A stretch of 64,000 bases of DNA from Symbiodinium microadriaticum (Eukaryota; Sar; Dinophyceae; Suessiales; Symbiodiniaceae). Shown here piece by piece: positions 32,940 through 45,300 of this stretch. Location: the NCBI GenBank assembly GCA_001939145.1, contig LSRX01000052.1, positions 63,631 to 127,630 on the forward strand, read 5' to 3'. The notes under the pieces were generated by a model, which saw only the letters and a program-made list of their open reading frames with translations, was not told where the DNA came from and made no database searches. Position 1 is the first letter of the stretch; every line of letters starts with the position of its first letter. The translations under genes and the position numbers were made by a program.

Positions 32940-35900
32940 AAGCAGCCGTATGGCGATGAACATGATGGCAATGGTAGTGGGTTCGGGGCCCGAAACGCCA
33001 AACTCCGAGACTTGTTGAGGGCCTTGGGTTGATTGCGTCTCCGCTTTCCTCAGTTTCTGAGTTGAGAACTTGTGGTTGCAAGCCGTTCAGTGGCAATGCA
33101 TTTGTTTGGATGTCTTCCCACTTACCAGTTATTCCTTGCTAGCCCTTTTCTATGTTGTTGCTGCATATCACTCTCGATGTGGTGAGTTTACAACTACGCT
33201 CGTTCATGCTATGGTTACGACTTCATCATTGTCAAAGCCCAGTACTGTTGTGACAAACTCCTGGTAGGATGGCATAGCCATCATCATAATGGTTGTAACT
33301 ATCATATTATTAGTCATAGCAATAGTAACCGTATGGTTGCTATTGTTGTATGCGCTGTGATGATGTTCCGCTTCCCATGACTGAGATCAGCGTATGCAGG
33401 GTATTCTGTAGGGGTTGGGGTTAAGGGAGTAGGGTTTGGGGATAGGTATTGTACATGAAACTCTGTGCACAAATTGTGATTTGTTTGTTTTGCTTGAGCA
33501 ATCTGCATCAAAGTTCGAACCGTGATGTGCGCCTGTCTTATGGTAACTGTGGCTGTATCCAAGACCTGATTGTGCACAGCTATAGACAAGTGTTCTTGTT
33601 ATTGTGACACATTTGTGGCAGATTTGATTGTGCTCTTGTTACCATCGGCATTTGTTGTGATAGCAACATACCGTTGGTACACACCACAAGAAGCAACAAG
33701 TCCAGGCAAGCGTGATGCTTCTCAGCTTTACTATTCTATTTACTTGTGTTGATATTTATTCGTTAATATAGTGTCACCATCACCATGACTCATGACTGCT
33801 GTCAACCAATCTTGCCACCAGCATTACTGTTATCACGGTTGTTGTCATGATGGCGAAGATGATGGTGATGACAACAATGATGGTGCTAATGGTTATAATC
33901 TTAATTGTTTTTGCAATTTTAGGTCTTATCTCATGGTTACGCAAGTGCTCGACCTGGGGAACAGTTCTCGCAAAGCAGGTTCATGCAGCTACTGAGGATT
34001 CATACCCCGGCAGACAAGTTAATGTCAGAGTCCCAGGCCACCGCGAAGTGGTGACTTGCAGTCATGGCAGCCCTTGTCCGCTTCAGAAGTTTCCTGTTGG
34101 GAAGCTCTACTAGTGTGCAGTCGCAAGCCTTGGGCTTTGCATAAGTTAGCCACGAGCTTTTCGAAGTCTGAAGTCCTAAATCCCTCAAGCGACCAAAAGT
34201 CCCTCAAGCTTCCTCTAGAACCCGTGTGACCTTGGTACCGCTAGAACCCTAAACCCCAATTCCTGCACCTCCCTAAAAGCAGCACTGCACATCTATTTTA
34301 ACACGTCTGCTCAGGCGGACAAAGACCGAGTGGGTCAAATGCCATGCATCAAAAACTGACAACGATCAAAGAGCTAAGGTTTAGGGTTTACCTAGAAAGT
34401 TTCAGGTTGAAGTAGTATATATACACATATATATATATATATATATGTATTTTCCGGGGGTGTTGTAAGGTTTCTAGTAGGTTTTTGCAGGGTCTTGGAA
34501 GGGTCTTAAATCCTAAACCCCTGGCCCTCAACCCTAAACCCTTCAACCCTAAACCCTTCAACCCTTCAACCCTAAACCCTAAACCCTTCAACCCTAAACC
34601 CTAAACCGCTTAAGCCCATGGTCCGTGAAGCTTGTGGGTTTAGAGTTTAGGGCCTTTAGGGTTTAGGGTTCAGGGCCTTTAGGGCCTTTAGGGTCTAGGG
34701 TCTAGGGTCTAGGGTTTAGGATAGATGCAGATGTGTTCTCAAGATTAGTAAGTATTGCCTAAACCCTAAACCCTAAACCCTCAACCCATCTATACCCTAA
34801 ACCCATCTAAACCCTCAACCCTCAACCCTAAACCCTAAAGCCTAAACCCTGAACCCCTAAGCCTGAAGACTTATGCCCCTAGCCTCAAGGGCTTTGGCGT
34901 TCATGTACCGCAGGGGGGGATTCATATTATGCTTTTTAGGGTTTCGTAGGGTCCATACACCCATGTAGTACATTATTCGGCCCGAAACCCTCGACCCTGA
35001 ACCCTAAGTGGCGGGGTCAGCGTATCCTATGTTGCTGGAGTTGTTCAGTTGGTTCATTCAGAGCTGATGCTGTGCCTGCAGTCCTGGCATGCGCACGCGC
35101 CAGCACGTAAACCCTACCTCAAGCCCTAAACCCTAAACCCTAAACCCCTAAACCGAACCCTATACCACGAACCTGGAAAGCTCTTGTAAAAAAGGCCCCT
35201 GAAAAGAGCTATCAGGGCATAGATGCTGCCTGTTTTCTGCATCTTATTGGATTTGTCAGGTCACTGAGTCGCCAAACCCTAAGCCCCAAGCCCATAACCT
35301 AAACCCTAAACCCATAAGCCCGTAAAACCTAAACCCTAATCCCATAACCCCAAACCCCTAAACCCTAAGACAAAGCGCTCAGCCCGACCCTATATACATA
35401 TCTGCCACCCCAACCCCTCTAAAACTCCAAACCCTAACCTCTGAGTCCTAAAGCCCTTAAGCCCCTGAACCCCCATGTCCCCCCTAACCCCAACCTCAAG
35501 AGTTTTCGTCTTGAGCCCTAAACCCTTAAATCCTAAACCCTAACCCTCGGTCCTAAATTGAGTCCCGGAACCCTTCGACCGGAGAGTCACTAGGCGTTAG
35601 AGCCATACGCGCAAAAAGAGAGAACGAAGAAAGAAACCCCCAAACCCCTAAACCCCTAAACCTCTAAACCCCTAAATCCCTCAAACCCTTGAACCCCCCC
35701 TAAACCTCTAAACCCCTAAACCCTTATAGATCCCTTATAGACCCCTTTAAAGGAACCCTGAAGTTCGCAAGCCCCGAAGTCCCTAAACCCTTAAGGGCCT
35801 TGCTTCAGAGGCCTTGGAGCCTCGGCGTTGGGGAGGTTGAGAGCCGTCGGGCTCCAGCTTGAAACTTTAGGGGTTTAGGGGTTTAGGGTTTGAGGGCTCC

Positions 35901-36090
35901 AGCTGGGGGTTAGGGTTTAGGGCTGATACCGCCATGGCAGCAGCTCATGAGCTGGAATGTCAGAGTCTGGGCTTTGTTTAGGAGTGCCCGACTTTGATGT
36001 TTTTTTTTGGGGTTTAGGGTTTTTTTTGGGGACCGGTTCCTTAAGTGATCCTTTTTCCTCCCTGGCTACTTCAAAGATTCACAAAGCCCA
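32940..36090. other. Interval between the channel gene and the transporter gene
   Basis: Clusters of CCCTAAA (34500-34605, 34757-34880, 35110-35150, 35640-35730) and TTTAGGG (34640-34730, 35862-35920) occupy much of the interval. A frame at 33847-34113 with a hydrophobic head and VTCSHGSPCP has no recognised family. A C-strand to G-strand switch around 35800-35860 could flag a small exon (WSLGVGEVESRRAPA), unproven. Confidence 0.5.
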
Positions 36091-36091
36091 G

Positions 36092-36323
36092 GAGTGCACA
36101 GCTGCAAAGCTTCCAGAGTGTGAGCCTGCTCCAGATCACAACCCACACGCGGGGGGAGTACCTTTCGCCACATCTGGCTGCCAAGCTGCTCATCGCCGCA
36201 GTGCCCGTGTTCATCGCTGCTTATTGGGTCTATGCCTACAGATCCCCGAGGGCGAGCCCTCAGAAGAGAGAGCCGGGCATGTCCAGCAGCATGCTCTTAG
36301 CTCTGGGATCCACTCTGCTTCTT
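36092..36323 (+). CDS. Transporter exon: N-terminal region and start of helix 1
   Basis: After the CAG acceptor at 36089-36091, the frame gives an extra hydrophobic segment (KLLIAAVPVFIAAYWVYAY), a basic linker, then SSSMLLALGSTLLL. That joins in phase 0 to the next exon DFFCTDQY. The donor would be GA (CTTCTT|GATTCT), since the nearby GT breaks frame. The true N-terminus lies upstream and was not located. Confidence 0.5.
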
Positions 36324-39300
36324 GATTCTTGGCTCTTGTGAAGAGATTGAGTTCTCGTTACCATGCAAACGCTGCTGTGTCAACTAGACTGTTTTGTCAG
36401 CTAAGCTAAGCTATCTTGGAAGCCTTCACCGTTACTATAGTTTTTCCTCCCTGACGAAGGAACAAGTACGTGCCATAGTTCTGCCTGAACCCAAAACCCT
36501 AGCACGTGCCATAGTTCCGTCTGAACCCCAAGCCCCAAAACTCTAAGCCCCTAAGCTCTAAACGCTATAAACCTCCCAAAACCCTACACCCTAAACTCCC
36601 GAGCCCAGGATTTTTTCTGCACCGACCAGTACCAACCGAGCATGCCGGACATGGCAGAAGACTTTGGGGTACAACCGGCGCAGATGGGTGCGACGATTCA
36701 AGTCCACCTGCTCCTGACCTCCTTTATGGTTTCGGGCTTTAGGGGTTCAGGGTTTATTGTTTAGTCCACCTGCTCCTGACCTCCTTTATGGTTTCGGGCT
36801 TTAGGGGTTCAGGGTTTATTGTTTAGTCCACCTGCTCCTGACCTCCTTTATGGTTTCGGGCTTTAGGGGTTCAGGGTTTATTGTTTAGTCCACCTGCTCC
36901 TGACCTCCTTTATGGTTTCGGGCTTTAGGGGTTCAGGGTTTATTGTTTAGTCCACCTGCTCCTGACCTCCTTTATGGTTTCGGGCTTTAGGGGTTCAGGG
37001 TTTATTGTTTAGTCCACCTGCTCCTGACCTCCTTTATGGTTTCGGGCTTTAGGGGTTCAGGGTTTATTGTTTAGTCCACCTGCTCCTGACCTCCTTTATG
37101 GTTTCGGGCTTTAGGGGTTCAGGGTTTATTGTTTAGTCCACCTGCTCCTGACCTCCTTTATGGTTTCGGGCTTTAGGGGTTCAGGGTTTATTGTTTAGTC
37201 CACCTGCTCCTGACCTCCTTTATGGTTTCGGGCTTTAGGGGTTCAGGGTTTATTGTTTAGTCCACCTGCTCCTGACCTCCTTTATGGTTTCGGGCTTTAG
37301 GGGTTCAGGGTTTATTGTTTAGTCCACCTGCTCCTGACCTCCTTTATGGTTTCGGGCTTTAGGGGTTCAGGGTTTATTGTTTAGTCCACCTGCTCCTGAC
37401 CTCCTTTATGGTTTCGGGCTTTAGGGGTTCAGGGTTTATTGTTTAGTCCACCTGCTCCTGACCTCCTTTATGGTTTCGGGCTTTAGGGGTTCAGGGTNCA
37501 GTAGCAGTAGCAGTAGCAGTAGCAGTAGCAGTAGCAGTAGCAGTAGCAGTAGCAGTAGCAGTAGCAGTAGCAGTAGCAGTAGCATAGTAATAGTAGTAGG
37601 TAGAAGTAGAAGCAGATGCAGAGGTTGAAGTAGAAGTAGACGTCAACGTCGTCGTCGTCGTCGTCGTATTTTTTGGTCATTTGTTTGGCTCTCTGTAATT
37701 AAGGGCTGACGGGTGTCTTAATTCAGAGATGTTCCTTCAGTTGCAGAGGGATCTTTTGCATATTTTGGGGTCAGTTGATTCAATGACGGGCGTTCGGCTC
37801 GTCTGGGAAAGGTGAACGTCGTAAAAGCTGTAGCAGCAGCAGTGTGCGCAGTTTGTGTGTGGGCTTAGGGTTAATTAGGGTTGAGCGAATAGTGCCGGGA
37901 GTGATGGTCTTGACCGAATGTGTATGTTCGGAGCTGTGTCCGCGGTATGCGCCTCGTTTGAGGATACCGACAGCGTAAGGTAGCGAGTATTGGGATCACA
38001 AGGATCCCTAAACCCTAAACCCTAAACCCCCTAAACCCCTAAACCCCTAAACCCCTAAACCCTAAACCCTAAACCCTAAGACTGGTGACTGCCTTTCTCG
38101 AGGTTTGCTGAAGGCATTAGTCGCTGTCCAGCCCTCGGCCTCATGCCTTCTGCTGGGACTTGTTGATACTGTTGATGATATAAATCCTGCACTACCTTAA
38201 GGCCCCTAAACTATGGGAATTATGGTATATTCCTTATCATGGGTAGTGCAGGCTTTCTATCATCAACCGTAGTATGTTGCCCCCAAGCCCCGAACCAATG
38301 CTAACACCAAAAGTAGACTCTTCAGCCCGACAGCTGGAAATCTTGCAGAGCACAGGGGCAGAAAATGCCCAAGTCAGACCTGACAAGATTAAAACCCTAA
38401 ACCCTAAACCCCTCAATGCCTAAACCCCAAACTCTAACACCCCCCAAGATTTCAGCCCTAAAGCCCCAAGCCTTAAACCCCTGCCTGCAGCCCAGGTGAT
38501 CCTGGGCGGCCAGGTTCTCCTGGCTACCAGCACCCTGTGGCTTGATCTTTAATTATTAGGGTTTAGGGTTTGGGGTTTAGGGTTTAGGGTTTAGGGTTAG
38601 GGGTTAGGGTTTAGGGTTTAGGGTTTAGGGTTAGGGTTTAGGGTTTAGGGTTTAGGGTTTAGGGTTTAGGTTATTAAAGACATTGCTCCCTTGCCGTAGA
38701 CGTAGACCCAGAAATCCCACAACCCCCAGTTCAAAATCCTAAGCATATGATTTTGAGCCCTCAGCGCTCAGTACCCTAAACCCTAAACCCCTAAACCCCA
38801 AAACCCTAAACTCTAAACCCTAAACCCTAAACAGGTGTTGCGGCTGCGCCGAGACCTTTTCCTGGTTTGTCATGGGCCGGATCTTTCAGGCGCTTGCTTA
38901 ACTCTGAGGCTCCTTCAAGGTTCCCTCAAAGGGTCTATCCTAGGGTTTAGGGTTTAGGGTTTAGGGTTAGGTAGTATTAGGGAGACCCCTTGAAGGGGAC
39001 CCTTCTGAACCCTACTTGTAGCTCTCTTAAAGGGGACCTTATGGAGAGGGTCTATATCCCCCCAGGGTCCCCCTAGTCCTAACTCCCAGTCTAGTGGGAG
39101 TTCTCGAAGGGTCTAGGGTTTGGGGTTTTGGGTTGAGAGATCCGCAGGTTCCTTTGACGGTTCTGTAGGGGGTTTAGGGCTTAGGGCTTGGAGCTCAAGG
39201 CTTTGCGTTTTTCAGACTGGTGGTCTTTGCTTGGTTTAAACGGTCAACAGCAACAGACCAAAGTCTCGGAAGCCGCTGGTTACTTTAACCCTGAACCCTA

Positions 39301-42300
39301 AATCTCACGGATCTTGGACGGCGCCTAATTGCGATGAGTTTCAGAAGTTCGGAGCCCTAATCATTTTCAAGCCCTACAGAGTAGGTTCTTCCCCATAAGG
39401 ACCTTGAGCCCTAGACCCTGTTTGAATTCAAGGACTTGCAGTACTAAAGTCCCTAAACCCTAAACCCTAAACCCTGAATTCGACTTGCCGTACTAAAGTC
39501 CAAAGGAGGTACCCGACTTCTGAAGCCCAGACTTCAACCACCCAAGCGCAGTGGGGTTTGGGGGTTTAGGGGTTTAGGGTTTAGGGGTTTAGGGGTTTAG
39601 GGTTTAGGGTTTAGGGGTTTAGGGTTTAGGATTTGTTTGGGGTTCCGGCAAGTGTTGTGTAGGGGTTTTATATGTGCCAGCATTCACGACATGCCTTTCC
39701 CCTAGCAGCCACATGGTAAAGCTATACACCCCCTCCCCCTCTGTGGAGTTACATCGGGTCCAAAAGGGCATTCATTGGGGTTTAGGTTTTTGGGAGTTTA
39801 GGGTTTAGGGTTTAGGTTTTAGGGTTTAGGGTTTAGGGTTTAGGGTTTAGGTTTTAGGGTTTAGGGTTTAGGGTTTAGGGTTGTTTAGAGTGGAGACCTG
39901 TTGCCCAACTCGGCTTCTCAGTCAGGTGTGCTGGGATTAGGAACGCGGAGTGCGGACGCAGATAAGGGCTGTGCACGGGGATGGTGTCCCAATTATTCAC
40001 CCTAAACCCTACACCCTAAACCCTAAACCCTAACTAAACCGTAAGCACACCCTAACTCCCTTAACCCTAATTTGCTGTACTGTTTTTTTGACTTGCAGGG
40101 TGCATGCCAAGCACACGCGAAATCTGGAGCCTTTTCGGTAAGGACTTTACACCTAAACCCTTGACCATAAACCCCTAAATCCCTGAACCCTCGATCCTGA
40201 ACACGGAACTTAGATAAGTTGAAAGGCTTCAGGCTTCCGGAGCTTGGGGATCATGAAATTGATTTCTAATCTCACAACTATTACAATTATATTATCTGTT
40301 TAAACCATTTTCACCACTACTGCAGCTTTTACTATCTTTACAGCTATTGCTGGTGTTACTTTTAGTGTTCCAATTCTTGCCTTTATTACCACTACTTCTT
40401 AAATCCTACACCCTGAAGCAGGGCATGGCAGCTGCAGTGACGCCGGTCATCCTCTCGACGATCCCGGATTGCACCGTGTCTGAGGGTTTGGGGTTTAGGG
40501 TTCTAGGGTGTAGGGGTTTCGGGCTTTGCTCGGGGTTGAGGGTTTAGGTTTACGGCTTCTAGCGTCTTGAACGGCTTTGATGAGCCTGTGTACAGTAGAC
40601 CTACAGGGTGTAGAGTTTGGGCCTGTTCCTACGGCTGAGGCCGCTGAGACCCTAAGCCTTAACCCTTGGAGCCTCAAAGCCCAAATCGTTCAGGCTTCCA
40701 CGCCTGTTCCAGAAAGCCTTATCACAGAGTGTTCCCAAGGCAACGAAAACAGCAAACCCTAAACCCTAAACCCTAAACCGTGTTGTAGAGCCTTTTGTTT
40801 AAACTATTTAGCGGCTTTGAAACTCTTGGGAAGCTCGTTGGGCCTATTTGTAGCAAGTCTACCGTACTGAGCGTCCCCTACAGCAACTCCCATAAACCCT
40901 GTATAAACCCTATATAGACCCTATATAAGCCCTATATAAACCCTATATAAACCTTATCTAAACCCTATATAAACCCTATATAAACCCTATATAAACCCTA
41001 TATAAACCCTATATAAACCCTATATACCCAGCACCGCAGCCTATCCAATTCACCCAACCTGCTGTGTCATTCCGAGTCCTCAGCGACCTCAGAGCACCTT
41101 CAAACCTGTAAAGGTTTAGGGTTTAGGGTTTTTAGGGTTTAGGGTTTAGGGTTTAGGGTTTTTAGGGTTTAGGATTTAGGGTTTAGGGTTTAGGGTTTAG
41201 GGTTTTAGGACATTGTGGAAAGCAGATAAGCCTCACACAACCGTTTTTGTTTAGAGGAAGGCATCTACAGTCTTAAAATGCTTTTAGGCAGCCTTGTAAA
41301 ACCTTGCAGGGCCCACTAGAACCGTTGAGGTTTTGCTTCTTTTTCGAGAAAGGGAAGCTCCGAGTTAGGACTGTCAGGTTATTAGCACCGTCGGGCATTA
41401 AGCCTGCAGCTAAGGTTTTAGGGTTCAGGGTTTAGGGCGACGGGAACTCGGGCATCAAGGATTCGCGAATTGCAGTCGTGATGAGAGACCGATTCCTAAG
41501 CGGTGGTCGAGGGTGATGTGATCAAAGGCGATGCCAGAGTGATGTAGAGACCTAGTCGTGCGGTCCGTATTCCAGCATCAAGCTGCAGCCGAACGCCGTC
41601 TTGGAGAGTTTTCGGGTTTAGGTGTTAGGGTCCAGGTTTTAGATGTAGACTGTAGGCTTTGAAGGCAGGGTTGGGCGTGGAAAGGTTGACGTTTTCGTTT
41701 GCTTCTTTGCCATTTAGGGTGGCGCTTTGTCTTTAGGGTTTACGTTTCTTTGAGGGTTTGGGGATTAGGAATAGGTGTGGAGTCCTCACGTTTTGGAGTT
41801 TTTTGGGCTTTGGGGTTCAGATGTTCCGGGAACGGCAGGCCTTCTCCAGCTGCGAGTTTCGCGTCGGTTTCCAGTGCAGTTGAAAAGGCTTAACTTGGGT
41901 GGCTACGGCTTTTAGAAGGCCTGCCTTAAGAGAGGTTTTCTTCTTTTATTTGTTTCTTGTGTTAGAAAAGAGGTTTGTGAGGCTTTATAGATGGCTTAGG
42001 GGTTCAGCCCTCATTTAGGAACCTCAAACCCCACACCCTGATCGTCCAAGCCCGAAGCGCCAGAACCTTGGATCAACCGCCGAAGAATCATTTGCAAATT
42101 GAATAGTCAGTGTCTCGTTCGAGCTCCCAACCATACAGAGCGCTCTATTGAGAGTCGATTCCAAAAAGGGTTCCTGAAAAGGACCATGGATTTTGACAGT
42201 TTCTCATTCTGGGCCGGGTATGCTCGGCCCTAGGTGCTTGGTGATCCTTCCCACTTGACTGAATGTGGAGGAGGATTTGGCGTCTTTTACGACGACGACG

Positions 42301-45300
42301 CGACCGCGTCTAGGACCACCAGTTTTTTTGACGACCAGACGACCGTCGATTTTATCTGTGCGGCCTGACATTCTGTTGGCAAAGAAAAAACAGGAACGAA
42401 CAGACGATGCCGTCGATTCGAGATCGTTTACAAGAGGGGGTCTTATGAGAGCGTCAATTTTTCGCTAGTACAATTACTAGCACTACAGCTACCTTCATTG
42501 CTTTTCACCATGCAATACTGTCAGTATCTACACGTATGTGCTGTCGTTCAGCTCTTTGCTTTCTTTGTGTTTTTCTGTTGCGATTTTAGTCCTGTTCATG
42601 TCTCTATATCGGTGGCTGTCTTCACTTTGTGATTGCTCTCCCACATCTATGCAGAGCCCATAATTTGCATTCAAACCCAACCGCAATTTCGTCTACCAGT
42701 GCCCTCCATGTTGACTCACACCGACAGTACTTGTTGCAGAACCGTTGACGTGAGCTTGTTGGACAAACTTGGTGTCAGTCGAGGGTTGTTCGGTGGGTTG
42801 GGTTGTAGGACATGGCACAAGCTTGCTGCGCCGAGTGACATGTTTCAACTTCAATCTAAACGTAGATCTTCAATACTGAATATTGAAGCCTACATAAATT
42901 GAAAAAGCCCGCGAACCCAGACACCTCAAACTTAGATTTCTACAGCCATGAGCCCAAATTGCTACACACCAGCGGGTGAGATGTTGGCAATCCTTTTGAC
43001 GCTGACCCGAGATGATAAGCCCCTGGATTCTACACCCCAATGCATCCTGAAGAAGCTTAAGAGAAGCTGAAAAATAAACCTCAAATCTAAGAAACGCACC
43101 GAAGCCCGAAGCACACAGGTTTCGGACTTCGTAGACATGGTAGGCCCTTCTTTTGAGTTGTATACAGGCAATGGATTTGGGGTTTGGGGTTGTTTCATAG
43201 GTTCTGGGGTTTTAGTTCCCATCCTGATCCAACAACTGATAACCCCTGAACTCTAAAAACCCAAGAGCCTAGAACCCTTCTATAACCTTGCAAAATCTCC
43301 CTGTATCTCGTAGTAGTTTTGGTGAAAACGGTTTGGACACCAGACCTGAGGTCCTGAACCCTGAACTCTTAACCCAAACACCACCGAAGCCCGAGAACCT
43401 AACACTTTTGGGTTCTCGGAATCCCAGATCGAGGTTCCGCAGACATGGAGGCCAAGTAGACCCCAGCTGTAAACCCTAAACCCTAAGCCCGAAGCCCTAA
43501 ACTCCAAGCCCCAATCCCTGAATCCAGAGCCTTAAGAGTCTCGACCATGAACCCTTCTTTTTGTGTCCTCGTTGGCTACAATTTTACATCTTTTGTTATA
43601 ATAAAACTTAATAGGAATTAAAGATGCTTACTTTTTTTTAACATAGCCCCAACTCTAAACCCTAAAGCCTGAAACCCTTAAACCCTTCTTTAGGTTTCCA
43701 ATATAGTACGGCACCCTTATAAAAAAGGACCCTTAAAAGGACCCCAATTCAGAGAACTACCCATTTTGCCCCAACAAGGAACCCTTCTCAATAGGGATTA
43801 AAAATGCTTGTTTTTTAGATANNNNNNNNNNNNNNNNNNNNNNNNNNNNNNNNNNNNNNNNNNNNNNNNNNNNNNNNCAACCCTAAACCCTAAACCCTAA
43901 ACCCTAAACCCTAAACCCTAAATCCTAAATCCTAAACCCTAAACCCTAAACCCTAAAACCTAAAACCCTTAAACCCTCAAGCCCTTCTTTGGGGTCTCCC
44001 CCGAGGTTTCGCCGACATGGAGGACCGCCTCCGCCACCAGGGTGCTCTTGGGATGCTCATGCCGCGGGGCCGCTTCAGGGCTTTCCTTGAGGATGGTTTG
44101 GGGGAGGTTTTGGGGGGGGGGTTCGAGGGCTTTATTCTTTTTGGTTCGCGGTTTGGGATGTTTTAGGTCGTAGGTTTCGGGCTTGGGGATGCTTCGGGAT
44201 GTTTTGGGATGTTTTGGGGGATTAGGGTCTTGGGGTTTAGGGGGCGTTCAGGGTTTGGGATGTTTGCGTCTGCGGGGTCTCACCCGGTACCCCCTTTTCC
44301 CCAAACCCTAAACCCTAAGCCCCAAGCCCTGAGCCCTAAACCCGAACAGCCCGAAAGGCATGAACCTTTTTCGAGCAGTTTATCACGTCGCAGGTTTAGG
44401 GGTCAAGACTTCGGGCTGAGGGTTTCGGGTCTGTAGACTTCAAGGACGGCGAGTTTCAAGGTTCTAGGGCTTTTGTTGGGTTGTTTGGGATTTTCGGGTT
44501 TGGTGTTGACGCCTCGTGGCTGTTTGATTCTGCTCGGTTCTCATGTTTTTTTTGATGGGGCTGGGTGTTGTTGACGCGTGCTTTTTGATAGATGCCGGTC
44601 TTCGTAGATTCGGCGTTGTCGGCTTCAGGGTCCAAGTATAGGTGTTTTTCAGCCTGGGCTTTAGGGGGTTAAGGTTGCAGGTTTCCTGGTTTCAGGGTCC
44701 GTTCGGATTTCTTGCTGTGTATTGTGGGTTTTGGCGTCTATCCATAACCTAGAATGCTGTCAGAGCCTTTGATTCCATAAAACCCTGAATACCCCAAGTA
44801 TATATAAGTTATCATCGCCCTAGAAGACACCTGTAGAACAAGAAACATCTGAGCGACTGCAGGGTTCGATCTGTCAACCTCATGTCCCAAACCCTCAGCC
44901 CTTTTCCCCAAACCCCCAAACCCCAAACCCTAAACCCTAAACCCTAAGCCCTAAGCCCCCGAAACCCGAAACCCTAAACCCAAACCCGAAACCTAGGAAC
45001 CTTTCAGCGCCGCCTAGTGGATTGGGAGCCCTAATTAATAGGTGAAAGGTGGTGAAAGAGTGAGCCGTTCTTTTAATCTAAGAAAGGGGGGTTGTGCTGT
45101 TTGTAATCGCATATCTTACTTGATAACCTACTTGTCCTAAGAAAGCCTGATAGCTTACTTAACAACCTACTTACCCTCACATTGGTAAGCTTACTCGGTC
45201 ACCCACTTACCCTAAAACTTGTAAGCTTACGTAATGACTTACATACCCTAAAACCTCCTTTTATCTTTAAACCTTATCGAAACATCATAAACATCACAGA

